A stretch of DNA of 64,000 nucleotides from Maea johnstoni (lineage: Eukaryota; Annelida; Polychaeta; Spionida; Magelonidae). Each line of letters starts with the position of its first letter. Positions within the stretch are counted from its first letter, which is position 1. Below the pieces are notes generated by a model. The model was not told the DNA's origin. It did not search any database and saw only the letters and a program-made list of their open reading frames with translations. Shown piece by piece: positions 26,805 through 38,692 of the stretch. Location: the NCBI GenBank assembly GCA_963942565.1, contig OZ012700.1:4574195-4638194 (forward strand), given 5' to 3'. The translations under genes were made by a program, and so were the position numbers.

Positions 26805-26991
26805 GATATACGAGCTTAGCACCTAAGTAGCATCTAAGTAAGTAAGTAAGTAAGTAAGTAAACTGGGGTAGGTTGACCTACGAGTGAAGCACCTTGGCCT
26901 TAACGGGGGTAGGTGGACATAGGAGCGAAGCACCTCAACCTAAACTGAGGTAGGTGGATATACGAGCTTAGCACCTAAGTAGCACCTATGA

Positions 26992-27030
<39 letters not shown>

Positions 27031-27446
27031 AAAGTAAACTGGGGTAGGTTGACCTACGAGCAAAGCACCTTGGCCTTAATGGGGTTAGGTGGACATACGA
27101 GCGAAGCACCTCGGACTAAACTGAGGTAGGTGGACATAGGAGCGAAGCACCTCTGCCTAAACTGGGGTAGGTGAATATACGAGCTTAGCACCGGGGCCTT
27201 AACTGGGGTAGGTGGATATACGAGCTTAGCACCTAAGTAGCACCTAAGTAAGTAAGTAAGTAAGTAAACTTGGGTAGGTTGACCTACGAGTGAAGCACCT
27301 TGGCCTTAACGGGGGTAGGTGGACATAGGAGCGCAGCACCTCAACCTAAACTGAGGTAGGTGGATATACGAGCTTAGCACCTAAGTAGCACCTATGAAAG
27401 TAAGTGAGTAAGTAAGTAAGTAAGAAAGTAAACTGGGGTAGGTTGA

Positions 27447-27727
27447 CCTACGAGCGAAGCACCTTGGCCTTAACGCGGGGTAGGTGGACATACGAGCGAA
27501 GCACCCCGGCCTAAACTGAGATAGGTGGACATAGGAGCGAAGCACCACGGCCTAAACTGGGGTAGGTGAATATACAAGCTTAGCATCGGGGCCTTAACTG
27601 GGGTAGGTGGATATACGAGCTTAGCACCTAAGTAGCACCTAAGTAAGTAAGTAAGTAAGTAAACTGGGGTAGGTTGACCTACGAGTGAAGCACCTTGGCC
27701 TTAACGGGGGTAGGTGGACATAGGAGC
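27447..27727 (+). repeat. Short duplicated segment, copy 2 (spacing 1487)
   Basis: Partner of about 25960-26240, with the same three rare markers. Confidence 0.8.
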
Positions 27728-27792
27728 GAAGCACCTCAACCTAAACTGAGGTAGGTGGATATACGAGCTTAGCACCTAAGTAGCACCTATGA

Positions 27793-27827
<35 letters not shown>

Positions 27828-28979
27828 AAAGTAAACTGGGGTAGGTTGACCTACGAGCGAAGCACCTTGGCCTTAACGGGGGGTAGGTGGACATACGAGC
27901 GAAGCACCTCGGCCTAAACTGAGGTAGGTGGACATAGGAGCGAAACACCTCGGCCTAAACTGGGGTAGGTGAATATATGAGCTCAGCACCGGGGCCTTAA
28001 CTGGGGTAGGTGGATATACGAGCTTAGCACCTAAGTAGCACCTAAGTAAGTAAGTAAGTAAGTAAACTGGGGTAGGTTGACCTACAAGTGAAGCACCTTG
28101 GCCTTAACAGGGGTAGGTGGACATAGGAGCGAAGCACCTCAACCTAAACTGAGGTAGGTGGATATACGAGCTTAGCACCTAAGTAGCACCTATGAAAGTA
28201 AGTAAGTAAGTAAGTAAGAAAGTAAACTGGGGTAGGTTGACCTACGAGCGAAGCACCTTGGCCTTAACGGGGGTAGGTGGACATACGAGCGAAGCACCTC
28301 AGCCTAAACTTAGGTAGGTGGACATAGGAGCGAAGCACCTCGGCCTAAACTGGGGTAGGTGAATATACGAGCTTAGCACCGGGGCCTTAACTGGGGTAGG
28401 TGGATATACAAGCTTAGCACCTAAGTAGCACCTAAGTAATTAAGTAAGTAAGTAAACTGGGGTAGGTTGACCTACGAGTGACGCACCTTGGCCTTAACGG
28501 GGGTAGGTGGACATAGGAGTGAAGCACCTCAACCTAAACTGAGGTAGGTGGATATACGAGCTTAGCACCTAAGTAGCACCTATGAAAGTGAGTAAGTAAG
28601 TAAGTAAGTAAGAAAGTAAACTGGGGTAGGTTGACCTACAAGCAAAGCACCTTGGCCTTAACGGGGGTAGGTGGACATACGAGCGAAGCACCTCGGCCTA
28701 AACTGAGGTAGGTGGACATAGGAGCGAAGCACCTCGGCCTAAACTGGGGTAGGTGAATATACGAGCTTAGCACCGGGGCCTTAACTGGGGTAGGTGGATA
28801 TACGAGCTTAGCACCTAAGTAGCACCTAAGTAAGTAAGTAAGAAAGTAAACTGCGGTAGGTTAACCTACGAGTGAAGCACCTTGGCCTTAACGGGGGTAG
28901 GTGGACATAGGAGCGAAGCACCTCAACCTAAACTGAGGTAGGTGGATATACGAGCTTAGCACCTAAGTAGCACCTATGA

Positions 28980-29014
<35 letters not shown>

Positions 29015-29386
29015 AAAGTAAACTGGGGAAGGTTGACCTTCGAACGAAGCAACTTGGCCTTAACGGGGGGTAGGTGGACATACGAGCGAAGCACCTCGGC
29101 CTAAACTGAGGTAGGTGGACATAGGAGCGAAGCACCTCGGCCTAAACTGGGGTAGGTGAATATACGAGCTTAGCATCGGGGCCTTAACTGGGGTAGGTGG
29201 ATATACGAGCTTAGCACCTAAGTAGCACCTAAGTAAGTAAGTAAGTAAGTAAGTAAACTGGGGTAGGTTGACCTACTAGTGAAGCACCTTGGCCTTAACG
29301 GGGGTAGGTGGACATAGGAGCGAAGCACCTCAACCTAAACTGAGGTAGGTGGATATACGAGCTTAGCACCTAAGAAGCACCTATGA

Positions 29387-29425
<39 letters not shown>

Positions 29426-29792
29426 AAAGTAAACTGGGGTAGGTTGACCTACGAGCGAAGCACCTTGGCCTTAACGGGGGTAGGTGGACATACGAGCGAA
29501 GCACCTCGGCCTAAACTGAGGTAGGTGGACATAGGAGCGAAGCACCTCGACCTAAACTGGGGTAGGTGAATATACGAGCTTAGCACCAGGGCCTTAACTG
29601 GGGTAGGTGGATATACGAGCTTAGCACGTAAGTAGCACCTAAGTAAGTAAGTAAGAAAGTAAACTGCGGTAGGTTGACCTACGAGTGAAGCTCCTTGGCC
29701 TTAACGGGGGTAGGTGGACATAGGAGCGAAGCACCTCAACCTAAACTGAGGTAGGTGGATATACGAGCTTAGCACCTAAGTAGCACCTATGA

Positions 29793-29827
<35 letters not shown>

Positions 29828-30199
29828 AGAGTAAACTGGGGTAGGTTGACCTACGAGCGAAGCACCTTGGCCTTCACGGGGGGTAGGTGGACATACGAGC
29901 GATGCACCTCGGCCTAAACTGAGGTAGGTGGACATAGGAGCGAAGCACCTCGGCCTAAACTGGGGTAGGTGAATATACGAGCTTAGCATCGGGGCCTTAA
30001 CTGGGGTAGGTGAATATACGAGCTTAGCACCTAAGTAGCACCTAAGTAAGTAAGTAAGTAAGTAAGTAAACTGGGGTAGGTTGACCTACGAGTGAAGCAC
30101 CTTGGCCTTAACGGGGGTAGGTGGACATAGGAGCGAAGCACCTCAACCTAAATTGAGGTAGGTGGATATACGAGCTTAGCACCTAAGTAGCACCTATGA

Positions 30200-30234
<35 letters not shown>

Positions 30235-30509
30235 AAAGTAAACTGGGGCAGGTTGACCTACGAGCGAAGCACCTTGGCCTTAACGGGGGAAGGTGGACAT
30301 ACGAGCGAAGCACCTCGGCCTAAACTGAGGTAGATGGACATAGGAGCGAAGCACCTCGGCCTAAACTGGGGTAGGTGAATATACGAGCTTAGCACCGGGG
30401 CCTTAACTGGGGTAGATGGATATATGAGCTTAGCACCTAAGTAGCACCTAAGTAAATAAGTAAGAAAGTAAACTGCGGTAGGTTGACCTACGAGTGAAGC
30501 ACCTTGGCC

Positions 30510-30601
30510 TTAATGGGGGTAGGTGGACATAGGAGCGAAGCACCTCAACCTAGACTGAGGTAGGTGGATATACGAGCTTAGCACCTAAGTAGCACCTATG
30601 A

Positions 30602-30634
<33 letters not shown>

Positions 30635-31012
30635 GGTAAGTAAGAAAGTAAACTGGGGTAGGTTGACCTACGAGCGAAGCACCTTGGCCTTAACGGGGGG
30701 TAGGTGGACATATGAGCGAAGCACCTCGGCCTAAACTGAGGTAGGTGGACATAGGAGCGAAGCACATCGGCCTAAACTGGGGTAGGTGAATATACGAGCT
30801 TATCATCGGGGCCTTAACTGGGGTAGGTGGATATACGAGCTTAGCACCTAAGTAGCACCTAAGTTAGTAAGTAAGTAAGTAAACTGGGGTAGGTTGACCT
30901 ACGAGTGAAGCACCTTGGCCTTAACGGGGGTAGGTGGACATAGGAGCGAAGCACCTCAACCTAAACTGAGGTAGGTGGATATACGTGCTTAGCACCTAAG
31001 TAGCACCTATGA

Positions 31013-31047
<35 letters not shown>

Positions 31048-32032
31048 AAAGTAAACTGGGGTAGGTTGACCTACGAGCGAAGCACCTTGGCCTTAACGGG
31101 GGTAGGTGGACATCCGAGCGAAGCACCTCGGCCTAAACTGAGGTAGGTGGACATAGGAGCAAAGCACCTCAGCCTAAACTGGGGTAGGTGAATATACAAG
31201 CTTAGCATCAGGGCCTTAACTGGGGTAGGTGGATATAAGAGCTTAGCACCTAAGTAGCACCTAAGTAAGTAAGTAAGTAAGTAAACTGGGGTAGGTTGAC
31301 CTACGAGTGAAGCACCTTGGCCTTAACGGGGGTAGGTGGACATAGGAGCGAAGCACCTCAACCTAAACTGAGGTAGGTGGATATACGAGCTTAGCACCTA
31401 AGTAGCACCTATGAAAGTAAGTAAGTAAGTAAGTAAGTAAGAAAGTAAACTGGGGTAGGTTGACCTACGAGCGAAGCACCTTGGCCTTAACGGGGGTAGG
31501 TGGACATACGAGCGAAGCATCTCGGCCTAAACTGAGGTAGGTGGACATAGGAGCGAAGCACCTTGGCCTAAACTGGGGTAGGTGAATATACGAGCTTAGC
31601 ACCGGGGCCTTAACTGCGGTAGGTGGATATACGAGCTTAGCACCTAAGTAGCACCTAAGTAAGTAAGTAAGTAAGTAAGTAAACTGGGGTAGGTTGACCT
31701 ACGAGCGAAGCACCTTGGCCTTAACGGGGGGTAGGTGGACATACGAGCGAAGCACCTCGGCCTAAACTGAGGTAGGTGGACATAGGAGCGAAGCACCTCG
31801 GCCTAAACTGGGGTAGGTGAATATACGAGCTTAGCATCGGGGCCTTAACTGGGGTAGGTGGATATACGAGCTTAGCACCTAAGTAAGTAAGTAAGTAAGT
31901 AAACTGGGGTAGGTTGACCTACGAGTGAAGCACCTTGGCCTTAACGGGGGTAGGTGGACATAGGAGCGAAGCACCTCAACCTAAACTGAGGTATGTGGAT
32001 ATACGAGCTTAGCACCTAAGTTGCACCTATGA

Positions 32033-32063
<31 letters not shown>

Positions 32064-32430
32064 AAAGTAAACTGGGGTAGGTTGACCTACGAGTGAAGCA
32101 CCTTGGCCTTAACGGGGGTAGGTGGACATACGAGCGAAGCACCTCGGCCTAAACTGAGGTAGGTGGACATAGGAGCGAAGCACCTCGGCCTAAACTGGGG
32201 TAGGTGAATATACGAGCTTAGCACAGGGGCCTTAACTGGGGTAGGTGGATATACGAGCTTAGCACCTAAGTAGCACCTAAGTAAGTAAGTAAGTAAGTAA
32301 ACTGGGGTAGGTTGACCTACGAGTGAAGCACCTTGGCCTTAACGGGGGTAGGTGGACATAGGAGCGAAGCACCTCAACCTAAACTGAGGTAGGTGGATAT
32401 ACTAGCTTAGCACCTAAGTAGCACCTATGA

Positions 32431-32461
<31 letters not shown>

Positions 32462-33000
32462 AAAGTAAACTGGGGTAGGTTGACCTACGAGCGAAGCACC
32501 TTGGCCTTAATGGGGGTAGGTGGACATACGAGTGAAGCACCTCGGCCTAAACTGAGGTAGGTGGACATAGGAGCGAAGCCCCTCGGCCTAAACTGGGGTA
32601 GGTGAATATACGAGCTTAGCACCGGGGCCTTAACTGGGGAGGGTGGATATACAAGCTTAGCACCTAAGTAGCACCTAAGTAAGTAAATAAGTAAGTAAAC
32701 TGGGGTAGGTTGACCTACGAGTGAAGCACCTTGGCCTTAACGGGGGTAGGTGGACATAGGAGCGAAGCACCTCAACCTAAACTGAGGTAGGTGGATATAC
32801 GAGCTTAGCACCTAAGTAGCACCTATGAAAGTAAGTAAGTATGTAAGTAAGTAAGTAAGTAAGTAAGAAAGTAAACTGGGGTAGGTTGACCTACGAGTGA
32901 AGCACTTTGGACTTAACGGGGGTAGGTGGACATAGGAGTGAAGCACCTCAACATAAACTGAGGTAGGTGGATATACGAGCTTAGCACCTAAGTAGCACCT
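30510..33000 (+). repeat. Block present three times, copy 1
   Basis: Markers cctagactg, cttatcatcgg, aagttagtaag, atatacgtgc, ataagagc, aagttgcacc, gaagcccctc and cactttggac recur in the same order at about 35380-37700 and again at about 38540-40860. Relative to copy 2 this copy has one extra short half near 31285-31450, so spacing falls from 4866 to about 4698. Confidence 0.88.
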
Positions 33001-33282
33001 ATGAAAGTAAGTAAGTAAGTAAGTAACTAAGAAAGTAAACTGGGGTAGGTTGACCTACGAGCGAAGCACCTTGGCCAAAACGGGGGGTAGGTGGACATAT
33101 GAGCGAAGCACCTCGGCCTAAACTGAGTTAGGTGGACATAGGAGCGAAGCACCTCGGCCTAAACTGGGGTAGGTGAATATACGAGCTTAGCATCGGGGCC
33201 TTTACTGGGGTAGGTGGATATACGAGCTTAGCACCTAAGTAGCACCTAAGTAAGTAAGTAAGTAAGTAAACTGGGGTAGGTT

Positions 33283-33399
33283 GACCTACAAGTGAAGCAC
33301 CTTGGCCTTAAGGGGGGTAGGTGGACATAGGAGCGAAGCACCTCAACCTAAACTGAGGTAGGTGGATATACGAGCTTAGCACCTAAGTAGCACCTATGA

Positions 33400-33438
<39 letters not shown>

Positions 33439-33575
33439 AAAGTAAACTGGGGTAGGTTGACCTACGAGTGAAGCACCTTGGCCTTAACGGGGGTAGGTGG
33501 ACATAGGAGCGAAGCACCTCAACCTAAACTGAGGTAGGTGGATATACGAGCTTAGCACCTAAGTAGCACCTATGA

Positions 33576-33610
<35 letters not shown>

Positions 33611-33630
33611 AAAGTAAACTGGGGTAGGTT
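33283..33630 (+). repeat. Doubled short half
   Basis: Two A'-C'-E' modules in succession (33283-33458 and 33459-33630). Short-half doubling is common between about 32.7 and 35.5 kb. Confidence 0.87.
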
Positions 33631-33902
33631 GACCTACGAGCGAAGCACCTTGGCCTTAACGGGGGGTAGGTGGACATATGAGCGAAGCACCTCGGCCTAA
33701 ACTGAGTTAGGTGGACATAGGAGCGAAGCACCTCGGCCTAAACTGGGGTAGGTGAATATACGAGCTTAGCATCGGGGCCTTAACTGGGGTAGGTGGATAT
33801 ACGAGCTTAGCACCTAAGTAGCACCTAAGTAAGTAAGTAAGTAAGTAAACTGGGGTAGGTTGACCTACGAGTGAAGCACCTTGGCCTTAACGGGGGTAGG
33901 TG

Positions 33903-33984
33903 GACATAGGAGCGAAGCACCTCAACCTAAACTGGGGTAGGTGAATATACGAGCTTAGCATCTGGGCCTTAACTGGGGTAGGTG
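33903..33984 (+). repeat. C'/C fusion followed by D
   Basis: A unit with the C' core (cctcaacc) and C end (actggggtagg) leads into a D with the rare gcatctgggcc. Copies at 37803 (spacing 3900) and 40965 (a further 3162) show it was spread by block duplication. Confidence 0.87.
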
Positions 33985-34167
33985 GATATACGAGCTTAGC
34001 ACCTAAGTAGCACCTAAGTAAGTAAGTAAGTAAGTAAACTGGGGTAGGTTGACCTACGAGTGAAGCACCTTGGCCTTAACGGGGGTAGGTGGACATAGGA
34101 GCGAAGCACCTCAACCTAAACTGAGGTAGGTGGATATACGAGCTTAGCACCTAAGTAGCACCTATGA

Positions 34168-34206
<39 letters not shown>

Positions 34207-34226
34207 AAAGTAAACTGGGGTAGGTT

Positions 34227-34267
34227 GACCTACGAGCGAAGCACCTTGGCCTTAACGGGGGTAGGTG
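34227..34267 (+). repeat. Subunit A (41 bp)
   Basis: Opens the long half. It begins gacctacgagcg, has the core caccttggcc, and ends in a run of five G (aacgggggtaggtg). It always follows an E-type unit ending in ggtaggtt. Frequent variants elsewhere are agcaaagc for agcgaagc, and aatggggg or aacagggg for aacggggg; all of these are changes at CpG. Confidence 0.93.
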
Positions 34268-34308
34268 GACATACGAGCGAAGCACCTCGGCCTAAACTGA
34301 GGTAGGTG
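34268..34308 (+). repeat. Subunit B (41 bp)
   Basis: Starts gacatacgag, has the core cacctcggcc and ends actgaggtaggtg. The arms acctc and gaggt form a short inverted repeat. B is the unit most often lost or fused to a neighbour in variant HORs. Confidence 0.93.
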
Positions 34309-34349
34309 GACATAGGAGCAAAGCACCTCGGCCTAAACTGGGGTAGGTG
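34309..34349 (+). repeat. Subunit C (41 bp)
   Basis: Starts gacataggag, where B has gacatacgag, and ends actggggtaggtg, where B has actgaggtaggtg. This copy reads agcaaagc at the CpG site that is normally agcgaagc. Confidence 0.93.
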
Positions 34350-34390
34350 AATATACGAGCTTAGCACCGGGGCCTTAACTGGGGTAGGTG
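34350..34390 (+). repeat. Subunit D (41 bp)
   Basis: Starts aatatacgagcttagcacc and continues with ggggccttaactgggg. Common variants are catcggggcc, caccagggcc and cactggggcc. D shares its first half with E, which suggests E arose from a D-like unit. The variant tacaagctt creates a HindIII site. Confidence 0.93.
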
Positions 34391-34456
34391 GATATACGAG
34401 CTTAGCACCTAAGTAGCACCTAAGTAAGTAAGTAAGTAAGTAAACTGGGGTAGGTT
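34391..34456 (+). repeat. Subunit E (66 bp) with short GTAA tract
   Basis: A 41-mer enlarged by about 25 bp. Its D-like 5' part (gatatacgagcttagcacc) is followed by the 11-mer tagcacctaag in two overlapping copies, about four to six GTAA repeats, and the ordinary end aactggggtaggtt. Some E units have three 11-mers (for example 531-569, 5091-5120, 9711-9740) and some only one (for example near 31877, 36577, 39744, 48865, 56243). The 11-mer is therefore itself a slippage unit. Confidence 0.93.
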
Positions 34457-34497
34457 GACCTACGAGTGAAGCACCTTGGCCTTAAGGGGGGTAGGTG
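34457..34497 (+). repeat. Subunit A' (41 bp)
   Basis: Like A but with gagtgaagc in place of gagcgaagc. This is a CpG-to-TpG change now fixed across nearly all short halves, and it makes A' the best marker of the start of a short half. Confidence 0.93.
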
Positions 34498-34538
34498 GAC
34501 ATAGGAGCGAAGCACCTCAACCTAAACTGAGGTAGGTG
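34498..34538 (+). repeat. Subunit C' (41 bp)
   Basis: Like C but with the core cacctcaacc and the B-like end actgaggtaggtg. Arms ACCTCA and TGAGGT (34514-34519 and 34528-34533) form a perfect 6-bp inverted repeat with an 8-base loop. Confidence 0.93.
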
Positions 34539-34573
34539 GATATACGAGCTTAGCACCTAAGTAGCACCTATGA

Positions 34574-34608
<35 letters not shown>

Positions 34609-34628
34609 AAAGTAAACTGGGGTAGGTT
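34539..34628 (+). repeat. Subunit E' (90 bp here) with long GTAA tract
   Basis: Starts like E, but after the second 11-mer reads cacctatgaaa. A long (GTAA)n run follows, interrupted near its end by aagaaagtaaac. Tract length varies from about 3 to about 12 repeats and is the main source of HOR length variation. One of the longest tracts is near 62214-62261. Confidence 0.93.
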
Positions 34629-34749
34629 GACCTACGAGTGAAGCACCTTGGCCTTAACGGGGGTAGGTGGACATAGGAGCGAAGCACCTCAACCTAAACT
34701 GAGGTAGGTGGATATACGAGCTTAGCACCTAAGTAGCACCTATGAAAGT

Positions 34750-35300
34750 AAGTAAGTAAGTAAGTAAGAAAGTAAACTGGGGTAGGTTGACCTACGAGCG
34801 AAGCACCGTGGCCTTAACGGGGGTAGGTGGACATACGAGCAAAGCACCTCGGCCTAAACTTAGGTAGGTTGACATAGGAGCGAAGCACCTCGGCCTAAAC
34901 TGGGGTAGGTGAATATACGAGCTTAGCACCGGGCCCTTAACTGGGGTAGGTGGATATACAAGCTTAGCACCTAAGTAGCACCTAAGTAAGTAAGTAAGAA
35001 AGTAAACTGGGGTAGGTTGACCTACGAGTGAAGCACCTTGGCCTTAACGGGGGTAGGTGGACATAGGAGCGAAGCACCTCAACCTAAACTCAGGTAGGTG
35101 GATATACGAGCTTAGCACCTAAGTAGCACCTATGAAAGTAAGTAAGTAAGTAAGTAAGAAAGTAAACTGGGGTAGGTTGACCTACGAGTGAAGCACCTTG
35201 GCCTTAACGGGGGTAGGTGGACATAGGAGCGAAGCACCTCGGCCTAAACTGAGGTAGGTGGATATACGAGCTTAGCACCTAAGTAGCACCTATGAAAGTA
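34750..35300 (+). repeat. Duplicated segment, copy 1 (spacing 6714)
   Basis: Markers caccgtggcc, aacttaggtaggttgac and caccgggccc recur at about 41460-42010. The partner sits just after the 3162-bp tandem duplication, so the same HORs flank it on both sides. Confidence 0.85.
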
Positions 35301-35467
35301 AGTAAGTAATTAAGTAAGTAAGTAAGTAAGAAAGTAAACTGGGGTAGGTTGACCTACGAGCGAAGCACCTTGGCCTTAACGGGGGTAGGTGGACATAGGA
35401 GCGAAGCACCTCAACCTAGACTGAGGTAGGTGGATATACGAGCTTAGCACCTAAGTAGCACCTATGA

Positions 35468-35500
<33 letters not shown>

Positions 35501-35530
35501 GGTAAGTAAGAAAGTAAACTGGGGTAGGTT
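35019..35530 (+). repeat. Run of three short halves
   Basis: Three A'/A-C'-E' modules in a row (35019-35178, 35179-35350, 35351-35530) with no long half between. The middle one has a C/C' hybrid core (cctcggcc). The third starts with an A-type unit. Confidence 0.87.
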
Positions 35531-35877
35531 GACCTACGAGCGAAGCACCTTGGCCTTAACGGGGGGTAGGTGGACATATGAGCGAAGCACCTCGGCCTAA
35601 ACTGAGGTAGGTGGACATAGGAGCGAAGCACATCGGCCTAAACTGGGGTAGGTGAATATACGAGCTTATCATCGGGCCTTAACTGGGGTAGGTGGATATA
35701 CGAGCTTAGCACCTAAGTAGCACCTAAGTTAGTAAGTAAGTAAGTAAACTGGGGTAGGTTGACCTACGAGTGAAGCACCTTGGCCTTAACGGGGGTAGGT
35801 GGACATAGGAGCGAAGCACCTCAACCTAAACTGAGGTAGGTGGATATACGTGCTTAGCACCTAAGTAGCACCTATGA

Positions 35878-35912
<35 letters not shown>

Positions 35913-36730
35913 AAAGTAAACTGGGGTAGGTTGACCTACGAGCGAAGCACCTTGGCCTTAACGGGGGTAGGTGGACATACGAGCGAAGCACCTCGGCCTA
36001 AACTGAGGTAGGTGGACATAGGAGCAAAGCACCTCAGCCTAAACTGGGGTAGGTGAATATACAAGCTTAGCATCAGGGCCTTAACTGGGGTAGGTGGATA
36101 TAAGAGCTTAGCACCTAAGTAGCACCTAAGTAAGTAAGTAAGTAAGTAAACTGGGGTAGGTTGACCTACGAGCGAAGCACCTTGGCCTTAACGGGGGGTA
36201 GGTGGACATACGAGCGAAGCACCTCGGCCTAAACTGAGGTAGGTGGACATAGGAGCGAAGCACCTTGGCATAAACTGGGGTAGGTGAATATACGAGCTTA
36301 GCACCGGGGCCTTAACTGCGGTAGGTGGATATACGAGCTTAGCACCTAAGTAGCACCTAAGTAAGTAAGTAAGTAAGTAAGTAAACTGGGGTAGGTTGAC
36401 CTACGAGCGAAGCACCTTGGCCTTAACGGGGGGTAGGTGGACATACGAGCGAAGCACCTCGGCCTAAACTGAGGTAGGTGGACATAGGAGCGAAGCACCT
36501 CGGCCTAAACTGGGGTAGGTGAATATACGAGCTTAGCATCGGGGCCTTAACTGGGGTAGGTGGATATACGAGCTTAGCACCTAAGTAAGTAAGTAAGTAA
36601 ACTGGGGTAGGTTGACCTACGAGTGAAGCACCTTGGCCTTAACGGGGGTAGGTGGACATAGGAGCGAAGCACCTCAACCTAAACTGAGGTAGGTGGATAT
36701 ACGAGCTTAGCACCTAAGTTGCACCTATGA

Positions 36731-36761
<31 letters not shown>

Positions 36762-37128
36762 AAAGTAAACTGGGGTAGGTTGACCTACGAGTGAAGCACC
36801 TTGGCCTTAACGGGGGTAGGTGGACATACGAGCGAAGCACCTCGGCCTAAACTGAGGTAGGTGGCCATAGGAGCGAAGCACCTCGGCCTAAACTGGGGTA
36901 GGTGAATATACGAGCTTAGCACAGGGGCCTTAACTGGGGTAGGTAGATATACGAGCTTAGCACCTAAGTAGCACCTAAGTAAGTAAGTAAGTAAGTAAAC
37001 TGGGGTAGGTTGACCTACGAGTGAAGCACCTTGGCCTTAACGGGGGTAGGTGGACATAGGAGCGAAGCACCTCAACCTAAACTGAGGTAGGTGGATATAC
37101 TAGCTTAGCACCTAAGTAGCACCTATGA

Positions 37129-37159
<31 letters not shown>

Positions 37160-38180
37160 AAAGTAAACTGGGGTAGGTTGACCTACGAGCGAAGCACCTT
37201 GGCCTTAATGGGGGTAGGTGGACATACGAGTGAAGCACCTCGGCCTAAACTGAGGTAGGTGGACATAGGAGCGAAGCCCCTCGGCCTAAACTGGGGTAGG
37301 TGAATATACGAGCTTAGCACCGGGGCCTTAACTCGGGAGGGTGGATATACGAGCTTAGCACCTAAGTAGCACCTAAGTAAGTAAGTAAGTAAGTAAACTG
37401 GGGTAGGTTGACCTACGAGTGAAGCACCTTGGCCTTAACGGGGGTAGGTGGACATAGGAGCGAAGCACCTCAACCTAAACTGAGGTAGGTGGATATACGA
37501 GCTTAGCACCTAAGTAGCACCTATGAAAGTAAGTAAGTATGTAAGTAAGTAAGTAAGTAAGTAAGAAAGTAAACTGGGGTAGGTTGACCTACGAGTGAAG
37601 CACTTTGGACTTAACGGGGGTAGGTGGACATAGGAGTGAAGCACCTCAACATAAACTGAGGTAGGTGGATATACGAGCTTAGCACCTAAGTAGCACCTAT
37701 GAAAGTAAGTAAGTATGTAAGTAAGTAAGTAAGTAAGTAAGAAAGTAAACTGGGGTAGGTTGACCTACGAGTGAAGCACCTTGGCCTTAACGGGGGTAGG
37801 TGGACATAGGAGCGAAGCACCTCAACCTAAACTGGGGTAGGTGAATATACGAGCTTAGCATCTGGGCCTTAACTGGGGTAGGTGGATATACGAGCTTAGC
37901 ACCTAAGTAGCACCTAAGTAAGTAAGTAAGTAAGTAAACTGGGGTAGGTTGACCTACGAGCGAAGCACCTTGGCCTTAATGGGGGTAGGTGGACATACGA
38001 GTGAAGCACCTCGGCCTAAACTGAGGTAGGTGGACATAGGAGCGAAGCCCCTCGGCCTAAACTGGGGTAGGTGAATATACGAGCTTAGCACCGGGGCCTT
38101 AACTCGGGAGGGTGGATATACGAGCTTAGCACCTAAGTAGCACCTAAGTAAGTAAGTAAGTAAGTAAACTGGGGTAGGTT

Positions 38181-38629
38181 GACCTACGAGTGAAGCACCT
38201 TGGCCTTAACGGGGGTAGGTGGACATAGGAGCGAAGCACCTCAACCTAAACTGAGGTAGGTGGATATACGAGCTTAGCACCTAAGTAGCACCTATGAAAG
38301 TAAGTAAGTAAGTAAGTAAGAAAGTAAACTGGGGTAGGTTGACCTACGAGTGAAGCACCTTGGCCTTAACGGGGGTAGGTGGACATAGGAGCGAAGCACC
38401 TCGGCCTAAACTGAGGTAGGTGGATATACGAGCTTAGCACCTAAGTAGCACCTATGAAAGTAAGTAAGTAATTAAGTAAGTAAGTAAGTAAGAAAGTAAA
38501 CTGGGGTAGGTTGACCTACGAGCGAAGCACCTTGGCCTTAACGGGGGTAGGTGGACATAGGAGCGAAGCACCTCAACCTAGACTGAGGTAGGTGGATATA
38601 CGAGCTTAGCACCTAAGTAGCACCTATGA

Positions 38630-38662
<33 letters not shown>

Positions 38663-38692
38663 GGTAAGTAAGAAAGTAAACTGGGGTAGGTT
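38181..38692 (+). repeat. Run of three short halves, second copy
   Basis: Same arrangement 3162 bp downstream, part of the tandem duplication. Confidence 0.87.

Larger units (their letters stand above)
34227..34628 (+). repeat. Reference higher-order repeat, complete 8-subunit copy (402 bp)
   Basis: This copy has all eight subunits in the usual order: A, B, C, D (41 bp each), E (66), A', C' (41 each), E' (90). I use it as the model for the array. Long half ABCDE spans 34227-34456 and short half A'C'E' spans 34457-34628. Its A' carries ttaagggggg where most copies have ttaacggggg. Other copies range from about 390 to 430 bp, mostly because GTAA counts differ. Confidence 0.95.

Noticed and set aside
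34450-34463. Rho-independent terminator or riboswitch from the small palindromes
   Set aside because: Arms are only 6 bp, no T-run follows, and there is no gene for it to act on. It is reported only as a structural motif.
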